Assembly (NCBI GenBank): GCA_011503125.2
Contig: WWBZ02000040.1
Span: forward strand, 434,001-498,000
Origin: Botryosphaeria dothidea
Lineage: Eukaryota; Ascomycota; Dothideomycetes; Botryosphaeriales; Botryosphaeriaceae
Direction of reading: 5' to 3'
DNA length: 64,000 bases
Below the pieces are notes generated by a model. The model had not been told where the DNA came from. It saw only the letters and a program-made list of their open reading frames with translations, and ran no database searches. Within the stretch, counting starts at the first letter, position 1, and every line of letters begins with the position of its first letter. A program made the position numbers and the translations under genes. Positions 1 through 11,442 of this stretch are shown piece after piece.

Positions 1-2134
1 GAAGAACTAGGAAACCGGCAAAGTGAAGATCGCGTTCGACCTCCTCCCGCTTAAGATCGTTGATTCTCTTCTGACTGATCTCGTCCTCAGTGGAAAGACG
101 CTTATGTGCCAGGGCGAGCACGCGACCGCCATTCCTAGTGAAATGCTTGTATGTCTCCTCGTATTTCGGCGGGGTGTTGACAAGCATATTGCGGATTGTC
201 TCCGGAGCTCCCTTAACGCCGACGAAAGTATGCTTGGCTTTCTTTCCGGTCTTGGGATTGGTAGCCAGAACAGTGGCGATAGAACTCTGTCTCTTCAGAG
301 CTGATGAGAACTGGAAACGACGCTTAATCTGGACCAAGTCGGCGTAATTGCTCCGGGCAAGTTTGTTTGTCAGAGTATCATTCTGGCCGAGTACCCATCC
401 GAGCGCTTGCAGCGTTGCCTTCTCCATTGGCTCGCCAACGATTTCACCCTCATCAAGCTTGACCAGGGCGTGGGCGGTGGCAAGGACAAGAGTAGAGTCG
501 GGGCCAACTTGACTGACGGGGACTAGCTGGGTCTGCGCGCCGTCCACCTCAGCCTTAGCCTCGGGTTGGCCAAGGCTCAGGCCCGCAATACCATCAACAA
601 CAAGATCCTCACCAGTCAAGGTACCAGTCTTGTCGAAGCACGCCACATCAACACGACCGGCGAAGGGAATACGGAAGGGCTCAGTACAGAAAATGGCGTA
701 CTTGCTAAGAGCAGCCAGACTCGTGTTCACAGCCAAACTCAGTTCCATGGGAAGCTCCGGCGGCACAACACTCGTGATGATAAGAACGCAATCCAGCAGG
801 AGCTTCGATCGTTTGCGGTCATTGGCAACACCTTCCTGCCAGACGTACCACGAGGCAGCAATGGCGAAGATGAGCAGGAAAAGAATAAACAGTAGAGCCT
901 CGACGTTATTGGCCGAAACGCGCTCGGTCGAGTAGATCATGGTCCTGACGAGGCTACCTTGACTGGTCTCGAATCCGGTCTTGCCAACAGCGGCGACAGC
1001 ACCCTTGTCAGGCGGTGGAGGAACACCCGAGGCAAGGCGAGGAATGGCATCGGCGGCATCTTCGCTGGGATTTCCGTGGCTGACTTGCAGCACCTTGGTA
1101 CCGCCCCAAAGGAAAGCATTCTTGTCCAACCCTTCAGGTTCGATGCGGGCATCGCCGGGACGCAATTGGATGGAATCTTTGAGCACGGGCGTACTCTCTC
1201 CAGAAAGCATGGCCTCGTTCACAATAGCGGTGCCCTCGACAAGGATCATATCGCAAGCTACACCACTGTCCTCCTTGGTCCGTCCAACGGAAACGAGGTC
1301 GCCAGGCAGCAGCTTATCGCTCTGAATTTCCTGCCACTTATTCTCCCTGAACACCCAGACGTCGTAAGGCTTGATGCTCATGCCACGGAACTCGTTCAAA
1401 GTCCTCTGCCTTTGCCAGACGACGGTGCTCTCGAAAGCAACCAACATGAAGAGAGTGAACAGCGAGTAGTACCAGTATTCATCCAGCATCCAGAGGCCAA
1501 CACAGAAGACCTGGAAGACAAAAAAGGGCGCGACGGCGTGTTCCTTGAATAACTCGAGGAATGTGGGAACGGGGATGTCGAACGAATTGTCGCCGTAGTG
1601 CTCATGGATGCGCTGGACTTCGGCCGATGTGGTCAACCCACGCGAAGTCTGGAAGGAGTTGATGAGCGGCTTCGGATCGGCGTCGATGGAGTAGGATAGG
1701 GTCGCGAACGAATTCTCCTCGGCATTGTAGAGGAAGCGGCGCTTCTGGAAGAGGAAAGAAATGTTCTGCTTGCCACCGACATTGTCGCGCTTGAGCGGGC
1801 AGATCTCAGCAGAACCAGCATTCGCGACGGGAAGTACTTTGATCAGCGTAGCACTGCGGACGTCTTTCGCCTTGGTGGCAGTGAAGAGAGCCTTAAAATC
1901 AACGCTCCAGTGGGTGCTGAGCCAGACGAGAGATTGGACGGTGATGATGGAGCCGCACCAGACGAACGTCCATTCAGAAGACTGAATGTGCTTCTCATAC
2001 TGCGAGGGTGACAGGTAGATGGAAAGGAAGATGGGCCAGACGATGAGGAAGGGCCACGCATAGAGGTGGAGCGAAAGCGGCAGCGGGTTGTGCAGGCTGG
2101 CCGCCTTAATCTGGTCGTTATCGACGAGAGGCAT
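1..2134 (-). CDS. SPF1: P5A-type P-type ATPase Spf1 (N-terminal 711 codons; C-terminus beyond the window)
   Basis: ER P5A ATPase, a family that removes mislocalised transmembrane helices from the ER membrane. The frame is open and intronless from the ATG at 2134 to the left edge, about 711 of the roughly 1,300 codons usual for the family. Visible landmarks are two N-terminal hydrophobic segments (about residues 22-40 and 52-70), the actuator motif LSGESTPVLKDS, the P5A hallmark PPELPMELSLAVN in the membrane helix just before the catalytic site, and the phosphorylation motif CFDKTGTLTGEDL with its Asp near residue 501. The PPELP motif separates P5A from other P-type ATPases, so the assignment is firm. 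The rest of the P and N domains and the C-terminal helices lie outside. The gene is divergent from the glutaminyl-tRNA synthetase gene, with 282 bp between the start codons. Confidence 0.95.
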   Translation of the reverse strand, partial: MPLVDNDQIKAASLHNPLPLSLHLYAWPFLIVWPIFLSIYLSPSQYEKHIQSSEWTFVWCGSIITVQSLVWLSTHWSVDFKALFTATKAKDVRSATLIKVLPVANAGSAEICPLKRDNVGGKQNISFLFQKRRFLYNAEENSFATLSYSIDADPKPLINSFQTSRGLTTSAEVQRIHEHYGDNSFDIPVPTFLELFKEHAVAPFFVFQVFCVGLWMLDEYWYYSLFTLFMLVAFESTVVWQRQRTLNEFRGMSIKPYDVWVFRENKWQEIQSDKLLPGDLVSVGRTKEDSGVACDMILVEGTAIVNEAMLSGESTPVLKDSIQLRPGDARIEPEGLDKNAFLWGGTKVLQVSHGNPSEDAADAIPRLASGVPPPPDKGAVAAVGKTGFETSQGSLVRTMIYSTERVSANNVEALLFILFLLIFAIAASWYVWQEGVANDRKRSKLLLDCVLIITSVVPPELPMELSLAVNTSLAALSKYAIFCTEPFRIPFAGRVDVACFDKTGTLTGEDLVVDGIAGLSLGQPEAKAEVDGAQTQLVPVSQVGPDSTLVLATAHALVKLDEGEIVGEPMEKATLQALGWVLGQNDTLTNKLARSNYADLVQIKRRFQFSSALKRQSSIATVLATNPKTGKKAKHTFVGVKGAPETIRNMLVNTPPKYEETYKHFTRNGGRVLALAHKRLSTEDEISQKRINDLKREEVERDLHFAGFLVL

Positions 2135-2416
2135 CTTGGAAGCGGCGTGGCCTGGAAACCAAGATGGGCGTCGTCGAAGAAAAGGCCAGCACGTCACGGA
2201 AGGCCAAGATGCGAGAGTGGATGGTGGCGCGGCAGTAAGTTAACTCGGAGATTCGTGCTTCCGACGCGTCGCCGCCACCCGCTGCCTGATGCCCGCGCTT
2301 CCTGAGTCATGCAGTCTTCTGTGATTCAACACCGCGCGCGACACCCCTCCACCCCACATTGCACCTCTTCCACCCTCGATTTTCTGCCTTCGCGCTCTCG
2401 CAAGCTCCAGAACACC
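2135..2416. promoter_or_regulatory. Bidirectional promoter region of SPF1 and GLN4
   Basis: The 282 bp between two divergent start codons must hold both promoters and 5' leaders. The GLN4 side is pyrimidine-rich just before the ATG, as in many fungal housekeeping genes. I see no convincing TATA box. An ACGCGT hexamer lies near 2264, but one copy of a 6-mer is weak evidence. Confidence 0.5.
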
Positions 2417-4415
2417 ATGGCCGACAATCCTGCCCCTGCAGCCCCTGAGATGTCAAAGCGGGCAGCCGAGAAGGCCCGCAAGAAGGCCGAAGCCGCTGCG
2501 AAGAAAGCCGCCGCAAAGGCTGAAGCAGCTCTCAGGCCGAAGCCCACCGAGTCCAAGCCCGCCAATATTTTTGAGGAAGGATGGCTCAAGCGCGTCTACA
2601 ACGAGAAGCCCGCATCCGGTGTCCGCACGCGTTTTCCGCCCGAGCCCAATGGCTATCTGCATATCGGACACGCTAAAGCCATTGCTGTCAACTTTGGCTT
2701 CGCGAAGAACTACAACGGCGTTTGCATACTGCGTTTCGACGACACAAACCCTGCAAAGGAGGAGGAGAAGTTCTTCACCTCGATCCAGGATATGGTCTCG
2801 TGGCTTGGCTTCAAGCCACACGCCATCACCTATAGTAGCGATAACTTCGATAAGCTGTACGAGCTGGCCGAGGAGTTGATTAGAAGGGACAAAGGCTACG
2901 TGTGCCACTGCACCAGTAAGGGATATCTGTATATACGCCCGGGCCAATGCTGACAGAGCCCAGGGGAGGAGGTCAACCGCCAGCGCGGCGAGAACAAGGG
3001 CGGCGAGCGCTTTGCATGCGCTCACCGCAATAGGCCCATTGACGAATCGCTGGCCGAGTTCCGAGCCATGCGCGACGGCAAGTACAAGCCTGGCGAGGCG
3101 CATTTGCGCATGAAGCAGAGTCTCCTCGACCCCAAGGAGGGTAATCCGCAGATGTGGGATCTTGCTGCCTATCGTATCGTCGAGCAGAACCACCATTACC
3201 GCACAGGCGACAAGTGGAAGATCTATCCCACCTACGACTTTACTCACTGCATCTGCGATGCCTTCGAGGATATCACCCATTCGCTCTGTACCACCGAGTT
3301 TCAGCAGTCGCGCATATCGTACGACTGGCTACTGGAGGTTCTGGATATGAAGGTGCCCAAGTCGGAGGAGAAGGGCCCCATGCAGCGAGAGTGAGTGTTC
3401 ATTGTGCTATCACGTCCCGGCGAGGATCATCGATTGATTTGCTTTCAGGTACGGTCGTCTCAACGTCGAGGGCACGATTCTCTCTAAACGCCGCATTGCC
3501 ATGCTGGTTGAAGGTTGCACAGTGGAGAGGAAGAACGACGATGGCACCGTGACGACAAAGAAGATTGCCCCTGCCGTTCGGAGCTGGGACGATCCGCGCC
3601 TATATACACTCGTTGCGCTCAGACGTCGTGGCATTCCGGCCCAGGCACTCCTCAATTTCGTGCATGAGCTCGGCGTGACAGACGCGCTTACAAGCATCCA
3701 GGCGGTCAGGCTGGACAATGCTGTACGCAAGCATCTTGAGCGTACTGTGCCCCGCCTCAGCCTTATCCTTGACCCAATCAAAGTCGTCATTGAGGATGTT
3801 CCCGAAGACCACAAGGAGGACATCTCTGTTCCCTTCGACCCGAAGAAGCCCGACGGAGACAAACGCAACGTGCCCTTCTCGCGCAACGTATACGTTGACC
3901 GCACCGACTTCCGCGAGGAAGCTGACACTAACTTCTTCCGCCTCGCTCCCGGGCAGACGGTCGGCTTACTGAACGTCGGCCCTATCAAAGCCACTTCCTT
4001 CTCCAAGGACTCTGCCTCTGGTCTCGTCACTGAGATCAAAGCGGTGAAGACGGACCCAACCGTCAAGCCCAAGGGCTGGATCCACTGGGTCGACGCGACG
4101 ACTAACCACCGTGTCGTCGCGCGCCAGTACAATGCACTCTTCCGCGCCGCCGAGCCCAACGCGCTCGACTGGAAGACTGGCGGCTATGCTGACGACCTGA
4201 ATCCGGAAAGCGAGCTTGTTCACAAGAATGCTGTCATCGAGAAGGGTTTGGACGTCCTGACCGCTACCCACAGCACGAAGCCTGATGGTGGATCTGATGA
4301 TCTCGTGCGGTTCCAGGCCATGCGCACCGGTTATTTCACCATTGATCCTGAGCGTGAGGGTGACGCGATTGTGTTGAACCAGATCGTCACTTTGAAGGAG
4401 GACAAGGATAAATAA
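2417..4415 (+). CDS. GLN4: Cytosolic glutaminyl-tRNA synthetase
   Basis: Class I aminoacyl-tRNA synthetase charging tRNA-Gln with glutamine. Three exons: 2417-2915, 2964-3390 and 3449-4415, with introns of 48 and 58 bp; the spliced product is 630 aa. The ATG follows AACACC. The protein begins with a Lys/Ala-rich tail of about 50 residues ([18 protein letters not shown]). The catalytic Rossmann domain follows with [15 protein letters not shown] (HIGH motif) and [14 protein letters not shown]. The KMSKS-type loop [11 protein letters not shown] is split across the second splice junction, which confirms that splice. The anticodon-binding beta-barrels fill the C-terminal half. The large N-terminal tRNA-binding domain of yeast Gln4 (809 aa) is absent, so only the basic tail could play that role. 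No frame defects. Confidence 0.95.
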
Positions 4416-5207
4416 ACGACGCTGGACTGGAGGCGGATATTTGGAATCATAGGGGCTTGATAACGGTGATCATGGTGAAGTATTGTAAGTGGCGTTAAAT
4501 ACATGAGCGCGTGGAGTGTGATTGATGAAGAGGGTTTAGGGAGTGGAACCGGCGTTTGGATTGATAGACGAATAGTTTTGCCTGTCTTACAGGTTTACCT
4601 TTTTCTGCGCGCTATATGCCGGAAGAGTCACGGTACCAGAAGAAAAGTTTGAGCTTAGTCACAGAGTTATTATTTCGATCCACGGGTTGAGAACACCAGA
4701 CCAATTGCCTGCATGGGTTCAATCACAAACTTAATTGCTCAAAGACATTCGCATTTCGAGTATCTACCGTAATACACTGTCCTTCAAGGAACCGAATTTT
4801 GGCATCTGCAGCGCTAAGCAGCGTCCCACAAAGATGCAGATGATTAACTCTCTGTATCTGGCTTAAATGATAAGGCAAAGGAAACCCCATTTTGCTTCCT
4901 GTGAGCTTTTGATCGGAAAGAAAAATCCTTCAGCCCGCCTCTGACTAAGATCATAATGCGCTCGCAGGCAGAATCCTATCAAACCTAATCTTTTCCCACT
5001 GTCACTGACTAAAATCTGGTATAATGCCGCCATTTCCCATAGTTATTTTCCGAGAAACCGCAAGGATGAAGTTGGAAGCCATCTGCACAAGAAAGATTCT
5101 CCCGCTTGGTAGCAAAGTCGTAGGAAGCACTTGTCGCACAATGATGGTGGGTCATTCTATCGAAGGGAGTGTTCGGAGTCGTCAAGACCAGTGTCGAATA
5201 AACGCCA
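4416..5207. other. Intergenic region between convergent genes
   Basis: 792 bp between the stops of GLN4 (+) and the F-box gene (-). It should carry both 3' UTRs. It is somewhat A/T-richer than the coding DNA and has only short ORFs; no gene, RNA or repeat was recognised. Confidence 0.6.
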
Positions 5208-7223
5208 TCATAGCTCCTTCATCATTTGGTCGAGGATGGCTTCAGCCACGGGATCATCCGTCTGATAACCATCGTCGTCTTTCCGGATGTCTTCTTCAAG
5301 GATCCCGCTAGACTCGTCCTCCTCCGTCTCCGAGTCGTCGTCTTCATCCTCATCCTCATCCTCATCATCGAAGTCGTCGCCATCATCATCACCATCCTCA
5401 AAGGAGTCGGAGAGGTCATTGTTGTCTTCCTCATCCGGGTCGTCCATGAAGTCCAGAGAGACTCCAAGCGCACTTTGGAAGAGATCTTGCATGGCATTCA
5501 TCACGTCAGGTGGGGGAATTGGCAATGTCAACGTGCCATGGGTTATGTTAGCAGTATGACCAGAATTTGGACCAGTGAGGTTTGCCGGATGGCCAGGTGG
5601 AGGAGCTGATCCTGCAGTAGCATGGTTGTTCTGCGCTGCAGCTTCGCTGGAAGATGCATGAGCCGGCTGATCGGTTGGTCCTGTAGCGACTGGGACGGCC
5701 TGCGCTTGATTCTGGTTGTTCTCATGGGTTCCTGTAGCAGCATCTGGACCATCGGTGGCAGGGTGATGGTTATGATGGTGGTGATGGAGGCCCGGGTTGC
5801 CATTGACAACAACGGACAAAAGTCCCGCCAGGTCACCCATGTTCCGGGGCAGCTTCTTACTATCCATCGTATCCCAGTCGACGTTGGATGATTTTTTCAG
5901 AATGAAATCGTTGACGTTCTCACCGGTGATGTGAATTGATTCGTCGTCGTCTGCAAGGAAGTGGAAGTACACGGACTTCAGATTGAGATTGCTGCGCATC
6001 TTACGGAAGACCTCACGCCATGTACCGGTGATCAGCGAAGAATAGTCAAGCTGGAGATAGTCCAGCTTTTCACTGTTGGCTGTAAGCCACTCCATGAGAT
6101 CCTGTGCATGAAAAGCCAGGCCTCCAAGGGAGAGGTTTTCGAGCTTCTCGACCCTAGGCCCGAGGAGTCTAGCGAGAGGGATGTCCCAGGGCTGATTGCA
6201 AAACTCAATACTGAGGTTCATCAGATTGTGTGCCTGTTTGATGAAACGACCGAGGAGACCAGAGCGGAGCAGTGCAGAGCTCGTCTCAGAAGGGAATAGT
6301 TTGGAGTCCATGAGTCGAAGGCTCAGATTATGAAGATGACCCAGGCCCACTTTGCTCAAGCGCTGGCGCTGAGGGGCGGATAATTGCAGAGCACTAATAC
6401 TCAAGCCGGCAGCTGTCAGGGTGCAAACCTCAACATCACTGAGGTGCATGGCGCGGATGACTGACGCCATAGTGGTAGGGTGAAGAGCGATCTTTTCCCT
6501 GCAACGAGTCAGTATTGAAAGAAGAGGAGCGGGGTGTTGGTGCGACACTGACTTGTGCAACAGAGATATGCCACATTTCTGGAGGATGCCGCTGGTCCAT
6601 GCGCCGGTGAGGGGAGACTGAGAGCCATTGACGCTGATAATGCGGAGCCCGCCGAGGCCGCTGAGAGCCTTGAGTGAGCGTGCCAGCAAGCGAACGTGGA
6701 GAAAATTTTGGTAGAGCTCGGCCTGATCCTCAATGTACTTCCTATAAGCTCGATAGGCAGCCCTGGCATTAGGCCAGTCCGCCTTGCGCTCAGCGTCGCT
6801 CAAGAAATAGTCCTTGACACGGTCGTGGCGGAGGAAGCAGCTCTCGTCCCGGGTCTCCTTCTCCATGCGAAACCGGAAACTCTCAAAATTTTCACCGATC
6901 TCCGGAAGGAATTCGTAGACGGCCACATCGATCTGGGTCATGCGTGTGTTGAAGGGTGAGGTGGTTGCGATTTGGAAGAGGTCAAGTAGGCTCTTGCGCT
7001 CGAGGACGACGCAACGGTGAGAAAACCATGTCTTCAAAAAGACGTCAGAAGCAGCAGCTCTAAGCGCCTTACAGGTGAGGCGAACAGCTTTGATGTTCTG
7101 CAGAAAGGCGTCCCTGGCAAGCGGATCCTCGTAAGGGCATGGCGCGTTCTCGTACAGCTCCTCGACTATCTTGATCTGCAACTCTGCCGGCAGCGAAACC
7201 AGCGGAGACGGGGGTTGAGCCAT
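5208..7223 (-). CDS. F-box domain protein with acidic, His-rich C-terminus
   Basis: Likely substrate adaptor of an SCF ubiquitin ligase. The first ATG of the open frame is at 7223. An F-box-like segment opens the protein: LVSLPAELQIKIVEELYE, then NIKAVRLTCKALRAAASD. A leucine-rich middle (for example LHNLSLRLMDSKLF and LENLSLGGLAFHAQDL) follows with possible degenerate LRRs. The last 200 residues are low complexity: a His run (HHHHHHNHH), a Gln/Asn/Ala/Pro-rich linker and a long Asp/Glu tract. Read straight through it is 671 codons. A likely intron at 6499-6552 (GTCAGT donor, AATACTGAC branch point, TCGTTGCAG acceptor) is exactly 54 bp and free of stops. Splicing would remove 18 residues and leave an AAG Lys codon at the junction. 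The substrate cannot be told from sequence. Confidence 0.8.
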   Translation of the reverse strand: MAQPPSPLVSLPAELQIKIVEELYENAPCPYEDPLARDAFLQNIKAVRLTCKALRAAASDVFLKTWFSHRCVVLERKSLLDLFQIATTSPFNTRMTQIDVAVYEFLPEIGENFESFRFRMEKETRDESCFLRHDRVKDYFLSDAERKADWPNARAAYRAYRKYIEDQAELYQNFLHVRLLARSLKALSGLGGLRIISVNGSQSPLTGAWTSGILQKCGISLLHKSVSHQHPAPLLSILTRCREKIALHPTTMASVIRAMHLSDVEVCTLTAAGLSISALQLSAPQRQRLSKVGLGHLHNLSLRLMDSKLFPSETSSALLRSGLLGRFIKQAHNLMNLSIEFCNQPWDIPLARLLGPRVEKLENLSLGGLAFHAQDLMEWLTANSEKLDYLQLDYSSLITGTWREVFRKMRSNLNLKSVYFHFLADDDESIHITGENVNDFILKKSSNVDWDTMDSKKLPRNMGDLAGLLSVVVNGNPGLHHHHHNHHPATDGPDAATGTHENNQNQAQAVPVATGPTDQPAHASSSEAAAQNNHATAGSAPPPGHPANLTGPNSGHTANITHGTLTLPIPPPDVMNAMQDLFQSALGVSLDFMDDPDEEDNNDLSDSFEDGDDDGDDFDDEDEDEDEDDDSETEEDESSGILEEDIRKDDDGYQTDDPVAEAILDQMMKEL

Positions 7224-8641
7224 TGTCGCAAGCGTGCGCGTTGGGGCGTCAATGGGGCTCGGAGGGGTGATCGATAGACCCAAAGCTGGACGTCAGCTTG
7301 AGGCGGTATCCACAGACGCAGTAGAGAAAATGCGGAATGCGGCTGTTGGAGTGAGGTGGAGGGGAGGCAGTGGCGCCAGCAACAGTCAAAGACCGAAGCA
7401 GCAACGCGCACCCGAGACGGCGGCACGCGACGCCGTTGGTAAGACGCGCTGCAGCAGCTGACGGACGGAGACTGACTCAATGCGACGGCCTTCAGCAGAG
7501 CAGCGATGAGCACCCAGCACGGCAGTCGCCCGCAGCCTTGCGAACCCAAGCAGCCTCAGCGCACCTGTCACCGTTCCGTCACTCAAGCCAGTCTGCTCGG
7601 AGCACCGAAGGATCAGCTGTGTCTGTTCATCATCTATTTCTTCCCTGCGAGCAAACACTTTACCCACGCCGTTTACATCGTGCGCGTTGCCGCTCCCAAC
7701 GCACGCTCTTGCGCCCCAGGGAGCTTATCAGGAAATCTCTTACGGCAGCAAGGCGAAACGAGCACACGAGCACTTCACCCGTATCTCTCTTTCCTATGGC
7801 CTTGTCTGATGGCCGAGCCACTCATAAATTTATGTCTTCGGACGGCGTCTTCAGGCAACTGTGATACGTCACATGCGACGGTGCAAACAGCGTCAACGAC
7901 TGCCCAACACGCCCACAGGTCCGTGGCAGCGATAAATGAGCTCGATCGGATATCCCGAGTTGCACTGAAAGAGAGTGCTCATGCGTGGCAGTAGGAAGCC
8001 TGCGCGATGTTGAGGTGTTGAAGTGTAGTGAGAAGAGGTCGGCTGTGCAGCGTCCCACTTCGCACTGTCAGACGCGCTAAACCTAATATGGCCTTCAGAT
8101 CTTCCAGCTCACTCAGTCGTGGTACTGTTCGGACTGGCGCCGACACGCAGCCTTTGAACGGTATTCTATCATTCTATAGCACGTTGCGAAAGAAAAATGC
8201 AACTCAGCCACAGTGTAGCTATCCCTGGAAAAACAGAGTCAGCGGCGCCCATCGTCGTCCACGCACGTTCTTCTGAAGCCGCCGTCCTAAACTTCGTTGA
8301 TTTGAATGCCTTCACAGCGCACGAGATCACTATGGCAGGTTGTATTGATAATTTCATCCGTGCTCATATCGGTATCTTAAATATTTGCTACACAAGCTCA
8401 AAAGGCCGTACGGAAAGCACGACAGGCCGTCTGACCGTCCTGAAGGCTGCCACGGTTTTCAACAGTCCGCTACTGGGACGGATCGTGACACATCGGTCAT
8501 TAAAAAAGACAGCGCCAAGATACCCACCCTAGCGCCGGGGGTTCCAAATGATCCGTAGCAACATTCATACGCAAAGTCACACCTCAAAGAAAAAGATAGC
8601 GTGGGCTGCTTCCGACCCAACATACTGGGCTGCTTTCATAG
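7224..8641. other. Intergenic region upstream of the F-box gene
   Basis: 1.4 kb between two genes that both run leftwards. It holds the F-box promoter and leader and the 3' UTR of MBP1. Open frames here (for example 7506-7994 and 8197-8532 on +) have no recognisable domain, signal peptide or splice pattern, and I do not call them genes. Confidence 0.5.
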
Positions 8642-11267
8642 CTAATTCTCCACGAAGTCGACCTTTCTCAAGAATTCTCTGACCCGGCCGACCTCGACAC
8701 CGTCACCGGTCTCACTCTCAACTGCTTTGACCAGACTGCCAAGTAGCAGTTCGACTTGGTCTTCAGGGACCCCTGTACAGAGGCTCACGACCTTGCGATA
8801 CTGCCCTTCGAGCTCGCCGTTACGTTCTCGAAGACTAGCAGCACGTGCCCGAAGCTCTGCATTGTTTCCATCGTACGCAGAAAGCGCTGACCGAAGTTTA
8901 CTAGCACTGGGAAGCGCCAGGAGAGAAGAGTTTTGGGAAGGTGACAAAGCGCTAAGATCAAGATGGTTAGCTGAGTCAGGAGACATGTCCCGGAGTTGGC
9001 CAAGGTGCAATTTAACCGGTGATGCTGCATCTGCGTCCCCGGCTTTAATGTGTTCCGCGGAGATAGAACCTGAGCTAGCGAGTTTTTTGCGTTGATCCTT
9101 GATTGCATTTTTGAGATTGGTGATGCGCTGGCTACGCTCCGCGCGGAGATGCTGCCGACGCTGAAGAGAGGCAAGAAGATTCGAGAGGTGGCGCTGCTGG
9201 GTCGAGAGTGACTGAATGCTTGCATTGGTGCGGTCGATGAGATCTTGCTTCAGGCGAATCTCCGCATTGAATTGTGATTCTGTTTGTGACAGAAAAGACG
9301 ACATGGCTACTGAGAATTAGTACTGTAAAAAGGCATGGGATCTGACTTTGACTTACCAGGCATCATCTCTCGGCTTGCCTCTTCCACCCTGCTTGCTGGT
9401 CCCCTGGTCTTGCTCGGAGAGCCTGCCTGACTCAAAGCTGGGTGATTATTCCTTTCGGGGTCCTCGCCGACGCCGAAGTCGAGCGGCCTTAATCCTTTGT
9501 AATTGGGTATTGTGGGATCTGCTTTGACTTCCAGAAGCTGTTGTATGATGCTGCGATTGCCAATGCGTGCGACCAGATTTAGCGCCGTGTTGCCTGCGAC
9601 ATCCCTCGCATTCACCATCTCACTCATGAATCTCATCAGACCAATAGGCTTCGACGAACTACCTTCGAACGACGACTGGCTGCTTTGTCCGGTGTTGCTG
9701 CGTACCAAAAACTCAAGAAGAGCCTCTAGGTAGTATTTGCTTGAAGCAGCCCGGCCTTTGACGCCAGACGCCACGGCGATGTGGTGCAGGATAGTTCTCC
9801 CCGAATCGTCACGAACCTCAATGAGCGGGGCCAGCAACTCCAGGAGCTCGGGGAAACAGCTGTGATCTAGACAATTGTTCACTGCCACGGCGGCCATCAG
9901 TGGTGTTTGACCGGCTGCATTGCCACGGAAGATATTTGCTCCCTTCGATATTAACAAGCGCATGATGGACACTCTGGCTAATGTTGCCGCCCAGTGTAAG
10001 GCCGTATTTGCTGATTGATCTAGCGGCATATCGAGATCAGTCCCAGAAAGATGGATGATCGCTGGATGACTAGAATAGTCGGTGCGGGACTGGTTGTCTT
10101 GAAAAAGGTCGAGAAGTGCAGCCTGCTTCTCTTGCGAGGAGGTGTCATTAGGTCCAGGAAGCGGAGGTAGAGCTGCGGGGACGTCCCCATCCACTGTTGA
10201 CAGGTGGTGGCCAGCTTGGTGGTAGATGAAAGAATCACTAGGTTCCGTAGGCGACCCGTCACGAATGATCTCGCCATCACCATTGCGTTGAAAGAATGAA
10301 TCTTCTTGGCGTAGTCTCTTTCGCGGTGGTTCTACGCCGTCAAGCGCGCCATCTACCTGGGATTGAGTTGCGTAGGTAGAATCACCGCCGTTGGCGCTAA
10401 AGCTACATTCTGAGCGCAGATTTGGGATACTCTGCTGGCTTTCTCCGCGGAATGACTCCTGGCTTCCAAAGCCCGGTCGAGACGGAGTGGAGCCCATGTG
10501 ACGGCGTTGAGCACTGCCCGGGCGCGGCGCAGGCGAATTCATGCGGGCGACTTTGTTCATGGCAGCAATGGCATTGGAAGCGGTTGTAGAGATGTTGGAG
10601 AAGAATGTTCCACCTGCGGCAGTGCTCTGTGTCCGCCCATCCATGGTACTGGCGTAAAAACGCTTTCGATTCGCAGCCATGGCTTGCTCCTTTGTAGGCG
10701 TGTCGACCTCGTGGCCTTGTGGCCCGCCGTCCATGCCGTAATCGAGAAGTGGGCGTAAGAGATCTTCGACACCATACTGACGGCAGAACTCGCGGCCACG
10801 GCGGTAGTTGATCCAGGTGCCTTGGTATTTGCCGTAGCCGCCCTGGACCTTCTCGTGTTCCCCCGTCAGGATCTCTTTCTCCAGAACCTTGGTGCGCTTT
10901 CCCTTATCGACGCCGGCCACCTTGAGAATCTGTGTTGCGTTGAGCCACGAATCCGAGCGACGCTTCATGACGGCGATGCCGTTAATTTCCATTTCGTAGA
11001 CATTGACATTGGAATAAACAGCCTGTGCCAGGGTCAGCGTAAGGCAGCGGCGCGGACGGCGCTTAGTGCGCTTACCGTGTAGATCTGCGGCGGGTGGTCC
11101 ATGTGGTGTTGCGACAAGCCGTTACTCTCAGAAAAGCTCCTGGCGAAGCCGTTCTGCTGCGGCGGCACGCTGTCTCCGTAGACCGAACGGTGAGCGGCAG
11201 GCTGGGTCGGCGTGAAGGAAGAAGCGCGACCCTCGAAGCCAGACATTCCAGAAGGTGCGACCTGCAT
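8642..11267 (-). CDS. MBP1: APSES-type cell-cycle transcription factor, Mbp1-like
   Basis: DNA-binding subunit of an MBF-like complex that drives G1/S genes through MluI boxes. Exons: 11267-11076, 11022-9357 and 9309-8642 (introns 53 and 47 bp), 841 aa. The APSES/KilA-N domain spans about residues 60-165 and is rebuilt across the first splice (QIYT + AVYSNVNVYEMEING). It contains MKRRSDSWLNATQILKVAG and EKVQGGYGKYQGTWI, the recognition region. Ankyrin repeats follow at about 400-520 (NTALHWAATLARVSIMRLL, GNTALNLVARIGNRSIIQQL). The third exon encodes a long coiled coil and the C-terminal dimerisation part. The second splice (CCTG/GTAAGTC to TTCTCAG) fuses two otherwise separate frames. In-frame ATGs at 11399 and 11423 are alternative starts. 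The gene is divergent from the LYR-motif gene. Confidence 0.9.
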
Positions 11268-11436
11268 GGCGAACGGCGACGGCGGGGAGCGCGGCGGGGA
11301 GCGCGGCGGTGCGCGGGCTTGAGGCGGCGATGAGGCGCGCAACAGTCGAGGGGATGCGGAGCTGTGGGCTGGCCGCGCTGGTGATGCTCCGGCTCGCATG
11401 CACCAGGAAGTGGAGACAGACATCAGTCGCGTACGC

Positions 11437-11442
11437 ACGCGT
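11437..11442. promoter_or_regulatory. MluI cell-cycle box (ACGCGT) in the MBP1 promoter
   Basis: The palindrome ACGCGT lies between the divergent MBP1 and LYR-motif genes, 170 bp upstream of the chosen MBP1 start. MBF recognises this hexamer in yeasts, so it could support autoregulation. One copy is present; about a dozen occur by chance in 64 kb of this composition. Confidence 0.4.

Noticed and set aside
7506..7994. 162-codon open frame on + upstream of the F-box gene
   Set aside because: No domain, odd composition, and it overlaps the promoter/leader of the F-box gene. It fits chance in GC-rich DNA.
8197..8532. 111-codon open frame on +
   Set aside because: No recognisable motif, splice signals or neighbour logic.
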